Of a stretch of DNA of 8,573 bases, positions 1 to 6,055 are shown one piece after another. The DNA is taken from positions 1 through 8,573 of the forward strand of contig JBBCIP010000228.1 of assembly GCA_037189785.1 (NCBI GenBank), written 5' to 3'. The translations under genes and the position numbers were made by a program. The DNA comes from Govanella sp037189785 (GTDB taxonomy: Bacteria > Pseudomonadota > Alphaproteobacteria > Sphingomonadales > Govanellaceae). Every line of letters starts with the position of its first letter. Position 1 is the stretch's first letter. Under the pieces are notes generated by a model. That model was not told the origin of the DNA, made no database searches, and saw only the letters and a list, made by a program, of their open reading frames with translations.

Positions 1-2231
1 ATGCCGTGCATGATGGCGCTGCCGAGAAGCCACAATTGTGCCGCGCCGTTACCTGCCCGTGACAGTGCCTGTCGTCCGGCAACTGCGGCCGCGATCAGTG
101 CGGCGCCACTAAGACATGGCAAAGCCAGGCCGCTAGTTGGATACTGTTCGGGCGGCCAGTTGGGGGCGGAAACCCATAGGAACAACGTCCCAAATATAAG
201 AGACGCGTAAAGCACAGCGTTTGCAACCAGGGTAAAAATCATCGCCCATTTTGCCGGTGCTTCGGGGCTTTCCACATGGGGCGGTGCATATTCTCCCATA
301 CGTATGGGCAGGGGAGGCATGTCTGCTATAAAACCGCTGCTGCGTGTCCAGGCGAGGCACAGTGCAAGGACGAATAGGAGAGCAGCCTGTGCTAGCCAAT
401 AAAGCTTCATGAGCATAGCGAGGAAAAAGCACCCAGTGGCCAAGGCGGTCCAAAGAGGCAGAAAAGTTTGACGAGGTAATATTAGCACTTGCTCTGGCCG
501 TCCACTCAGGGTTTCGACACCCAATGTCTCCATCCATCCATTGCGCGTGAACCCAAGATATCCTTTCCCGGCCGCCAGTTCAGGTCCAAGTGTATCTGGG
601 GCGAGCATATCGGCCCGACGATCGATGTTTGGTTGTGAGGCAAAGTTATAAGATGGTGCAGGCGTGGGCATTGCCCAGTCCAGGGTTCGCGCCAGCCATG
701 GGTTGCGCCGAAAAGCCCTGCCGAATCGGATCTGCAAAATGATGTCCACGACCACAAGAGCGAAGCCCATTGCCATGATGAAACTACCAGCGGACGACAA
801 CAAATTTAATAACTCCCAACCTGACTCGGGCCCATAGGCATGAATCCGTCGCGGCATACCTTTAAGGCCGGTCAGATGCATAATGAAAAACGTTATGTTG
901 AAGCCCACAAAGATCAGCCAAAAAGATGGGGTTGAAAGATGATATACGGCAATCCGTCCGGTTAAGTGCGGTAGCCAGTAATAAAGTGCCGCGAGCATCG
1001 GGAATATGAACCCGCCCACGAGCACGTAATGAAGATGTGCAACAACGAAATGGGTGTCGTGAGCCTGAAGATTGAAAGGCACGATGGCGAGCATCACGCC
1101 AGTCAGCCCGCCGATTACGAAGATAAAGAAGAACCCAAATATATAGAGCATAGGCACGGAAAAGCGCGCTCTACCGTGAGCCATAGTCGCAAGCCAGGCG
1201 AAGATCTGTACTGCTGTCGGAATTGCGACTAAAGCGCTTGCTCCTGAAAAAAATGCTAATGCCAAATGTGGGATACCAACCGTGTACATGTGATGAACCC
1301 AAAGCAAGAAGGACAACAGGGCGAGCGCTACGACGGATACAACCACTGCCTTGTATCCGACCAGAGGGCGATTGACGAATACAGGCAGGATCGTCGATAT
1401 TGCGCCGGCAGCTGGAAGAAAGATAATGTAAACCTCCGGATGTCCGAACAGCCAAAAGAGATGTTGCCACAACAACGGATCGCCGCCGCGTCCCGGATCA
1501 AAAAACGGGAGATCAAACGCGCGCTCCAATTCGAGCAGAATCGATCCCAAAATCAGCGGTGGAAAACCGATCAACATCATCGCCGCCACGACAAGCATAT
1601 ACCAGGCAAAGATCGGCATACGTGCCAGCGACATGCCGGGCGTGCGCACCTTCAATACACTGACCATGATATCCACTGCCGCCGCGACCGCTGATATTTC
1701 GACGAAGGTGATACCCAGAAGCCAGAAATCAGCATTGATGCTTGGTGAATAGGTGGCCGATGAAAGTGGCGTATACATAAACCAGCCACTATTGGGGGCT
1801 ACCCCCAGAACAAGGGCGCTGACCAACATTGATCCACCGAAGATATAGCACCAAAAGCCATATGCATTGAGACGTGGAAACGCCATATCTCGCGCGCCCA
1901 GCATTTTGGGCAAGAAATAAATGGCAACACCTTCAAAGAACGGGATCGCGAATAGAAACATCATGATCGTCCCATGCATGGTGAAAATTTGGGCATATAG
2001 CTCTTCATCCATGAACGGGCCGGTAGATGATGCAAGTTGTGTGCGGAGTAACATGGCAAGTCCGCCACCGATCACAAAGAAAATGCACGCAGCAATCATG
2101 AAGCGTGGCCCGAGCACATTATGATTGACAGCGGCTAGTCGCCCAATACCGCGCTGGGTATTCCATATGGCGCTTAAGGCTTTATGCAGGCCTATCGGGG
2201 ATCTCGCGTTTTCTGTCCTGACGTTGATCAT
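1..2231 (-). CDS. ctaD: Cytochrome c oxidase subunit I fused to a subunit III-like domain (partial, C-terminus beyond the left edge)
   Basis: Catalytic subunit of an aa3-type haem-copper oxidase in the inner membrane; it reduces O2 to water and pumps protons. My minus-strand translation gives 743 codons with no stop. The low-spin haem ligand is H86, the D-channel aspartate D115 (in GARDMAFPR), the CuB/tyrosine motif GHPEVY lies at 263-268 (E266, Y268), the CuB pair is H313-H314, and the haem a3/a histidines are H399 and H401. GMPRR follows further on. Residue 342, where the K-channel lysine is expected, is glutamine (PTAVQIF), and I104 replaces the usual D-channel asparagine. From about residue 590 new membrane segments begin, and 638-743 resembles the start of subunit III, so this is an I+III fusion. 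The ATG overlaps the coxB stop (ATGA). The family call is secure; the end of the fusion is not visible. Confidence 0.95.
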   Translation of the reverse strand, partial: MINVRTENARSPIGLHKALSAIWNTQRGIGRLAAVNHNVLGPRFMIAACIFFVIGGGLAMLLRTQLASSTGPFMDEELYAQIFTMHGTIMMFLFAIPFFEGVAIYFLPKMLGARDMAFPRLNAYGFWCYIFGGSMLVSALVLGVAPNSGWFMYTPLSSATYSPSINADFWLLGITFVEISAVAAAVDIMVSVLKVRTPGMSLARMPIFAWYMLVVAAMMLIGFPPLILGSILLELERAFDLPFFDPGRGGDPLLWQHLFWLFGHPEVYIIFLPAAGAISTILPVFVNRPLVGYKAVVVSVVALALLSFLLWVHHMYTVGIPHLALAFFSGASALVAIPTAVQIFAWLATMAHGRARFSVPMLYIFGFFFIFVIGGLTGVMLAIVPFNLQAHDTHFVVAHLHYVLVGGFIFPMLAALYYWLPHLTGRIAVYHLSTPSFWLIFVGFNITFFIMHLTGLKGMPRRIHAYGPESGWELLNLLSSAGSFIMAMGFALVVVDIILQIRFGRAFRRNPWLARTLDWAMPTPAPSYNFASQPNIDRRADMLAPDTLGPELAAGKGYLGFTRNGWMETLGVETLSGRPEQVLILPRQTFLPLWTALATGCFFLAMLMKLYWLAQAALLFVLALCLAWTRSSGFIADMPPLPIRMGEYAPPHVESPEAPAKWAMIFTLVANAVLYASLIFGTLFLWVSAPNWPPEQYPTSGLALPCLSGAALIAAAVAGRQALSRAGNGAAQLWLLGSAIMHG
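2228..2231 (-). other. ATGA stop/start overlap joining coxB and ctaD
   Basis: On the minus strand the bases ATGA contain the ATG of ctaD (2231-2229) and the TGA of coxB (2230-2228). No strong Shine-Dalgarno precedes the ctaD start, only a weak GAG. Together these suggest translational coupling, which would keep subunits I and II in balance. Confidence 0.85.
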
Positions 2232-2890
2232 TGTGGCTCGGCCGTGTTACCAAGAATAACGGGGTATTCGTTTGGGTCGTGGGCTATTACTGCAAAATGC
2301 ATGGTGGTATGACCGGGCCCGCAGAATTCGGCACAGACACCACCGAACGAGCCGCTTTGATCCGCTTTAAGGCGTATTTTTGTGACGTGACCTGGGATGG
2401 CATCCACCTTGCCGCCAAGCCTGGGCACCCAAAAACTGTGAATCACATCTTCGCTGATAGCAGTAATATCAATGGGGCGTTGTGCAGGAATATGGAGAAT
2501 ATTAACAGTTGAGGGAGTGCCGGGAAAATCCAGATAGTAAAATTCCCACATCCATTGCCGTGCGCGTGCTTCGATTCTTATGGCGCTGTCATCTGATTTA
2601 TACTCCGGCAGCAACCGATTGCCTTCGAGAAAAGCATAGATCAGTAGCGCTACCAGTATGGGGATCGGCAGTACCAGGCCACCGAAAATGATCCAACCAC
2701 TGGGGGAGAGCGTGCGGCCGAAGCGCGGGAGATAGAGAGTGCAGAAAAAAAGCCCGATCACCAGACTAAACAGTACTATGCTTCCGAACAGCATTATCCA
2801 CCACAGGCGGGCGATGGATTGCGCCGCCGGCCCCGCCGGATCGAGTGCTGAAAGATCGCCCGAACAGCCGGGCAGTAGCAATGTTGCCAT
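2228..2890 (-). CDS. coxB: Cytochrome c oxidase subunit II, predicted lipoprotein
   Basis: Subunit II takes electrons from cytochrome c through its CuA centre and passes them to subunit I. With the ATG at 2890 it is 220 residues. LLPGC at 5-9 looks like a lipobox, two membrane helices follow (about 29-52 and 65-87), then a periplasmic cupredoxin domain. The CuA ligands are complete: H151 (DVIHSFWVP), C186, E188, C190, H194 and M197. QWMWEFYY (112-119) matches the aromatic patch that accepts electrons from cytochrome c. There is no C-terminal cytochrome c domain. The intact CuA site argues for a cytochrome c oxidase and against a quinol oxidase. The frame stays open far upstream, but that stretch is antisense to the DUF2231 gene and is excluded. 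The chosen ATG has no clear ribosome binding site and gives a very short signal peptide, so the start is uncertain. Confidence 0.93.
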   Translation of the reverse strand: MATLLLPGCSGDLSALDPAGPAAQSIARLWWIMLFGSIVLFSLVIGLFFCTLYLPRFGRTLSPSGWIIFGGLVLPIPILVALLIYAFLEGNRLLPEYKSDDSAIRIEARARQWMWEFYYLDFPGTPSTVNILHIPAQRPIDITAISEDVIHSFWVPRLGGKVDAIPGHVTKIRLKADQSGSFGGVCAEFCGPGHTTMHFAVIAHDPNEYPVILGNTAEPQ

Positions 2891-2942
2891 GATGAGAGGT
2901 ATAGATCGGAACTCTTTTGAAGGTCCGGCGCTTATATCCTGA

Positions 2943-2948
2943 GCAGGA
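2943..2948 (+). promoter_or_regulatory. Ribosome binding site of the DUF2231 gene
   Basis: CAGGAG lies 11 nt before the ATG at 2960. It supports that start and shows that the plus-strand gene is genuinely translated, even though a long minus-strand reading frame covers the same DNA. Confidence 0.7.
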
Positions 2949-2959
2949 GTGCAAAACCT

Positions 2960-3478
2960 ATGACAGAAACCCCGCCCACAGAGACTGTCGTGCCGCAGAG
3001 ATCTGAACAAAAGCAGAGCCTTGAACAAAAAGACTTGGCTTCGGCCATTGCTATTGCAGGACATCCCGTGCATGCCATGAGTGTTCACTTTCCGATTGCT
3101 CTCGTGATTGCCACCCTGGGTGTTGATATTTTCTATTGGTGGACTGCAGATCCGTTCTGGCTCCGGGTTGGCGTTTGGTCCGCAGGTTTCGCCTTTGCTA
3201 CGGGTATTCTGGCTGGGGTGATCGGTACGGCGGAACTTCTTCTGGTTGCGGGTATCAGGGGCCGCGTTGCCAGCTGGTCTCATGGTGTTGCCGCTATGAT
3301 GTTGCTGGCCGTGGCTGGCGCCAATTGGGGTGTCAGATTGAGTGATCCGGAAATGGTTCTGCCCCATGGTCTTTTGCTGTCGTTGCTGGCGTCGATATTG
3401 ACTGGCCTTGCCGGATGGCATGGAGGAAAGTTGGTTTTCCATCATGGCATCGGCCTCATGGTTTCATCCAAGGATTGA
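2960..3478 (+). CDS. DUF2231-family membrane protein
   Basis: A 172-residue integral membrane protein of the DUF2231 family, whose biochemical role is not established. A polar N-terminal tail of about 30 residues precedes the family signature GHPVHAMSVHFPIAL (34-48). Four hydrophobic segments follow, at about 44-60, 70-98, 108-124 and 135-151, and the protein closes with WHGGKLVFHHGIG (153-165), also typical of the family. Histidines at 35, 38, 43, 108 and 136 could bind haem or metal, but this is inference. It is the only plus-strand gene inside a minus-strand oxidase cluster: its start is 69 bp from the coxB start and its end overlaps the CopD-like gene tail to tail by 23 bp. Proximity suggests a membrane or redox role linked to the oxidase. 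The family assignment is firm; the function is open. Confidence 0.9.
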   Translation: MTETPPTETVVPQRSEQKQSLEQKDLASAIAIAGHPVHAMSVHFPIALVIATLGVDIFYWWTADPFWLRVGVWSAGFAFATGILAGVIGTAELLLVAGIRGRVASWSHGVAAMMLLAVAGANWGVRLSDPEMVLPHGLLLSLLASILTGLAGWHGGKLVFHHGIGLMVSSKD

Positions 3479-3962
3479 TATCGTGGACAAGCCGTTCCAG
3501 CGCGCCGGGTTCTGATAGAGCCTTGGGTAGCATCTTCTCAAGGTTGAGATCAGGTTTCACCAGAACAAAATACAGAATTGCGAGAATGACCAGAAGAGTT
3601 ATCGCGGTGGTCGCTACAAAGCGCCAGAGTGGATATATTTCTCCGTCCCGGAACAAGCGGATGATGACGAGGCCGGTCAGCGTGTGAATAAATACCAGTG
3701 CACCGACACAGGCGAGTTTCACGGAAAGCCAAGGAATAAAGAGCTGTTCCAAGAAAATAAGAGCGGTACCGCTTGCGACGGCAATGAAGGCTGCAGGCGA
3801 TATCAACGCAACAAACGCAAAGCGGACTGTATGCTGAAGCCGAATTAACTGATGTTTGCTCGTCACATGAGCTCGCTGTAGACAAAGACCTGGTATGCTA
3901 ATCAGCCCGGCAGACCAAATCGCAATGGCGGCAATATGAATGAATTTCAACCACGGAACCAT
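3456..3962 (-). CDS. CopD/HemJ-like four-helix membrane protein
   Basis: A 168-residue protein with about four membrane helices (roughly 5-28, 47-72, 80-102, 115-135) and a polar C-terminal tail. Helix 1 has LKFIHIAAIAIWSAGL with H9. Helix 3 has WLSVKLACVGALVFIH with K82 and H93. Both resemble conserved patches of HemJ (the membrane protoporphyrinogen oxidase family, formerly UPF0093) and of CopD-domain proteins. Proteins of this kind near oxidase genes are usually annotated as CopD-family and suspected of copper or haem handling. It starts inside the end of ctaG (16-bp overlap), so the two are probably co-translated, and it overlaps the end of DUF2231 by 23 bp in convergent orientation. A role in metal or haem supply to the oxidase fits the context. 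Whether it is closer to HemJ or to CopD cannot be settled by eye. Confidence 0.8.
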   Translation of the reverse strand: MVPWLKFIHIAAIAIWSAGLISIPGLCLQRAHVTSKHQLIRLQHTVRFAFVALISPAAFIAVASGTALIFLEQLFIPWLSVKLACVGALVFIHTLTGLVIIRLFRDGEIYPLWRFVATTAITLLVILAILYFVLVKPDLNLEKMLPKALSEPGALERLVHDINPWMKP

Positions 3963-4759
3963 GAGGCCGCCTTGTCCCGATGATTATCGGCTGTGTCATT
4001 TTCCGCTTGCCGATCTTCGGCTGATCCGTTGTCTCCTGGAAAGAGAGTGGGAACCATTCTAAGCGAAAGTGCAATATAGGGTAGCGCGGCTGGCACCCAC
4101 ATCACGAGCCCGGCAAGCTGCTGATCTTCCAGAGGCGTGATGCCGAATGGTAGCGTCGTCGATAGATGAGCCGCAAACAGCGGAGATTTTGCAAAAGTGA
4201 AAATGGCGCCGAGAAAACCCATCTGCATAACAGTACCAAGAGAAATAGCAAATATGCTCACGGGATTTCGCCCCGGTGCGAGAAGGCCCCACCAGAGATA
4301 GACTGCAGATCCAAGCAGGGTGAATTCCATGATCCAGTAAGGCAGTGTTCCTGACAGCGCCCAGGCATAGGGCATAGGGGCATGCCAAATCCAAATTAAG
4401 ACTGTGTGAGCGAAAAACGGCAGGAATAAAGGAGGCTCTTGTCCCGGACGCACGGCCGGGACCAATGGACGAAATGCAATGACGAGAAGGGGAGCGACGA
4501 ACACCACAAGCAGGATATGATGGAAAATACGGGCAGAAAAAAGTGCTGTGGCAAGCGCACAAAGGGGGGATATGAAGGCCAGGATCAGAAGTGCAAGCGT
4601 CCCTAGCTGAACGGCTCTGTCACGCGGTCCATTAGCGCCTTTCACGACAAACAGCAGTGCCAGTAAGCCAAGCACCGTAAGCAGCATCGGGTCCCAGTTC
4701 CATGCGGATCCGAGTTCTGTCGGCCTTGGTGCGGGCCCACAATAAGGGTCGAACCTCAT
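3947..4759 (-). CDS. ctaG: Cytochrome c oxidase assembly factor CtaG (caa3 type)
   Basis: A polytopic membrane protein of the Caa3_CtaG family, needed in relatives for maturation of caa3/aa3 oxidases, probably copper delivery to subunit I. It is unrelated to the Cox11-type protein that is also called CtaG. The 270 residues contain about seven hydrophobic segments. Recognisable patches are ARIFHHILLVVFVAPLL (76-92, H80-H81), WHAPMPYAWAL (125-135), and GITPLEDQQLAGLVMWVP near the C-terminus (206-223). The last 30 residues are polar and acidic. The ATG at 4759 was chosen over a TTG 18 nt upstream; neither has a clear ribosome binding site. It is the first gene of the minus-strand oxidase cluster, with its stop inside the CopD-like gene. 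Confidence 0.92.
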   Translation of the reverse strand: MRFDPYCGPAPRPTELGSAWNWDPMLLTVLGLLALLFVVKGANGPRDRAVQLGTLALLILAFISPLCALATALFSARIFHHILLVVFVAPLLVIAFRPLVPAVRPGQEPPLFLPFFAHTVLIWIWHAPMPYAWALSGTLPYWIMEFTLLGSAVYLWWGLLAPGRNPVSIFAISLGTVMQMGFLGAIFTFAKSPLFAAHLSTTLPFGITPLEDQQLAGLVMWVPAALPYIALSLRMVPTLFPGDNGSAEDRQAENDTADNHRDKAASWFRG

Positions 4760-4814
4760 AATTGCCGATGAGCACAATGTGACGCTGTGACATCCATATC
4801 TAGAGCGTTTCCCC

Positions 4815-4850
4815 CTCTGGAACGGTTTTGAATTTTACTAACTCTGGAAC
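4815..4850. repeat. Two direct copies of CTCTGGAAC, 27 bp apart
   Basis: CTCTGGAAC occurs at 4815-4823 and 4842-4850 (read as GTTCCAGAG on the minus strand). Both copies lie 56-91 bp upstream of the ctaG ATG. The first copy can also pair with GCGTTTCC at 4805-4812 to form a small hairpin. The spacing of 27 bp, about 2.5 helical turns, would put two bound proteins on opposite faces. It could be a regulator site or a chance duplication. Confidence 0.4.
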
Positions 4851-4863
4851 AGTACGTTATGAA

Positions 4864-4888
4864 AACAATTTGATGCCGAAAGAGTTCC
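4864..4888 (-). promoter_or_regulatory. Possible EcfG-like promoter upstream of ctaG
   Basis: On the minus strand GGAAC (4888-4884) is followed after 16 nt by TGTT (4867-4864). This fits the general-stress sigma factor consensus GGAAC-N16/17-CGTT except for the first base of the -10 element. Transcription would begin near 4856 and give a leader of roughly 95 nt before ctaG, containing both CTCTGGAAC copies. With one mismatch in a short motif, a chance match is quite possible. Confidence 0.35.
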
Positions 4889-5159
4889 GAGAAAAACGTT
4901 TAAGAGGATTGCCAAATCTAGAAAATACCATTCAGGACCAGCGCCAGAAGACTGGTATATCCGGTGTTTTCTTTCGAAACAGGGTTACCTCGGGACGGAG
5001 GCCTGAGCTCGAAAAGCATGGCATTTCTAAAGACATCTGTACTTTAAGCTCGTTATTTAAAGTGCACTCTTGTCGAATCGAAAAGGTTTTAAAGTCTATG
5101 GAACTCTGCGTTCGTAAACGAATTTAACTTATGACGAAGCATGTTAATGAATAGAGCAT

Positions 5160-5164
5160 TAGGA
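5160..5164 (+). promoter_or_regulatory. Ribosome binding site of the DUF3008 gene
   Basis: AGGAA stands 7 nt before the ATG at 5172. The spacing is normal and fixes the start of this short gene. Confidence 0.65.
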
Positions 5165-5171
5165 ATTTAAT

Positions 5172-5357
5172 ATGCCGGCAAAATCTAAAGTGCAACAGAA
5201 GGCCGCAGGGGCAGCACTTGCTGTGAAGCGTGGTGAAAGAAAAAAGAGCGAGCTTAAAGGTGCTTCAAAGGAAATGGTCGACTCTATGACGGAGCAACAG
5301 CTGCGTGAATTGGCCACGGGTAAGCGCACAGGTAAACCAGAACGTGTTGTCAAATAA
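5172..5357 (+). CDS. DUF3008-family small basic protein
   Basis: A 61-residue, lysine-rich soluble protein. The opening MPAKSKVQQKAAGAAL, the middle KGASKEMVDSM and the ending LRELATGKRTGKPERV match the DUF3008 family as I remember it, a group of short proteins found mainly in Alphaproteobacteria and related bacteria and lacking an assigned function. There is no signal peptide or membrane segment. The central and C-terminal part (about 28-50) looks helical. The high positive charge would allow binding to nucleic acid, but nothing in the sequence proves it. A good ribosome binding site precedes the ATG. It converges with the hemerythrin gene, whose end lies 54 bp away. Its position next to a catalase/hemerythrin operon hints at a stress role, which is inference. 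Confidence 0.85.
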   Translation: MPAKSKVQQKAAGAALAVKRGERKKSELKGASKEMVDSMTEQQLRELATGKRTGKPERVVK

Positions 5358-5381
5358 GCGGAATCATGCAAGGCTTTAATT

Positions 5382-5398
5382 GGCAATTGAGAGAATTG
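5382..5398. other. Small inverted repeat between convergent genes
   Basis: CAATT and AATTG flank a five-base GAGAG loop between the ends of the DUF3008 and hemerythrin genes. The stem is only five A/T-rich pairs and lacks a proper U-tract, so it is at most a weak terminator. No better terminator was seen in this 54-bp gap. Confidence 0.25.
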
Positions 5399-5411
5399 AC
5401 CTGCAGCGGGT

Positions 5412-6026
5412 TTAGTCTTTGAGCTTGATCTTTTTTTCAATTTTTGCTGTGGCTTTTTCCGCCTTTTTGCGGCGTGCGAACACGCGCCGCATATAACGGA
5501 GATCTGCGGATTGCAATCGCTTTTCCGCCGCGACGAATTGTTCCTGCTCTTCCTCGCGCAGATGATGCAAATACTTTTCTTTTAATCCGGCGAAACGGCG
5601 GAGCCAGCCTGACGATGCCATATCGCGTGCGGCAAGATCGGCGAGCATATCGTCGATCTCCTTATGTTCGGCAACGGCATGACGGGCATCATCCGTCGTG
5701 TCCGGATCACGCAGGACAGTGGACCAGAGCGCCTGTTCCTCTGCCGCCGCATGAGACTTCAGTTCCTTGACAAGCTCTTTGAATATCTTTTTGCGGTCGG
5801 AAGATTTCCCTTTGGTTGCCTCAATCATTGCGAGCAGGGCGCGATGACGGTCATGATCCTCCACCAGCCTGCCGAACACATCCGGATCACCGCGGAACTT
5901 TGTGCGCGGCGTGCTCCCGATATTGATGGTAAGATCGGGAGCGAGCGCCTTCGCTTTAGCAAGAGCAGCAGCTTTTGCAACAGTTGCGGACTTAGCTTTG
6001 GATACTCTATTTCCAACGATTTGCAT
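5412..6026 (-). CDS. Hemerythrin HHE-domain protein
   Basis: A 204-residue cytoplasmic protein with a hemerythrin-type four-helix bundle that would hold a non-haem di-iron centre. Candidate ligands fall in the expected order: H58 (VEDHDRH), H92 with E96/E97 (KSHAAAEEQ), H121 (AEHKEID) and H154/H155 with E158-E160 (LHHLREEE). Such domains bind O2, NO or peroxide, or sense iron or redox state; which applies here is unknown. A lysine/alanine-rich N-terminal tail of about 40 residues and a very basic C-terminal tail (about 177-204) flank the bundle and could bind DNA or membranes. GGAGA lies 7 nt before the ATG. The gene begins 29 nt after katE on the same strand with no terminator between, so it very probably shares the katE promoter. 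Confidence 0.9.
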   Translation of the reverse strand: MQIVGNRVSKAKSATVAKAAALAKAKALAPDLTINIGSTPRTKFRGDPDVFGRLVEDHDRHRALLAMIEATKGKSSDRKKIFKELVKELKSHAAAEEQALWSTVLRDPDTTDDARHAVAEHKEIDDMLADLAARDMASSGWLRRFAGLKEKYLHHLREEEQEQFVAAEKRLQSADLRYMRRVFARRKKAEKATAKIEKKIKLKD

Positions 6027-6033
6027 TAATGTA

Positions 6034-6038
6034 TCTCC
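6034..6038 (-). promoter_or_regulatory. Ribosome binding site of the hemerythrin gene
   Basis: GGAGA on the minus strand, 7 nt before the ATG at 6026, inside the 29-nt gap after katE. It shows that the second gene has its own initiation signal and does not depend on read-through from katE. Confidence 0.65.
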
Positions 6039-6055
6039 ACGTCCATGAGGTTCTA

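Larger units (their letters stand above)
4760..5171. other. Intergenic region with no convincing gene
   Basis: About 410 bp, richer in A+T than its surroundings, between the divergent ctaG and DUF3008 genes. A plus-strand open frame (4828-5127, TTG start, or ATG at 4873) encodes up to 99 residues, but has no ribosome binding site, no recognisable domain and an ordinary low-complexity composition, so I do not call it a gene. The part next to ctaG holds the repeated motif CTCTGGAAC and a possible EcfG-like promoter, listed separately. The stretch TCTAGAGCGTTTCC near 4800 resembles the edge of dispersed intergenic repeats common in Rhizobiales, but only one degenerate end is visible here. Confidence 0.6.

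Noticed and set aside
1029..1694. Overlapping plus-strand open frames over ctaD
   Set aside because: They are antisense to a fully conserved oxidase subunit, have low-complexity composition and lack ribosome binding sites.
2909..2934. GGAAC-N17-GCTT before the DUF2231 gene as an EcfG promoter
   Set aside because: The -10 box does not contain the required GTT, so only the -35 half matches.
2891..3445. Long N-terminal extension of the coxB reading frame
   Set aside because: It is the reverse complement of the DUF2231 gene, is rich in Asn, Gln, Arg and Ser, and has no counterpart in subunit II proteins.
5111..5122. TTCGT-AA-ACGAA inverted repeat near the DUF3008 gene
   Set aside because: Five-base arms occur often by chance and there is no promoter element in a matching position.
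4828..5127. Plus-strand open frame of up to 99 residues in the intergenic region
   Set aside because: It needs a TTG start or an ATG without a ribosome binding site, shows no domain or coding signature, and lies in an A+T-rich stretch that looks non-coding.
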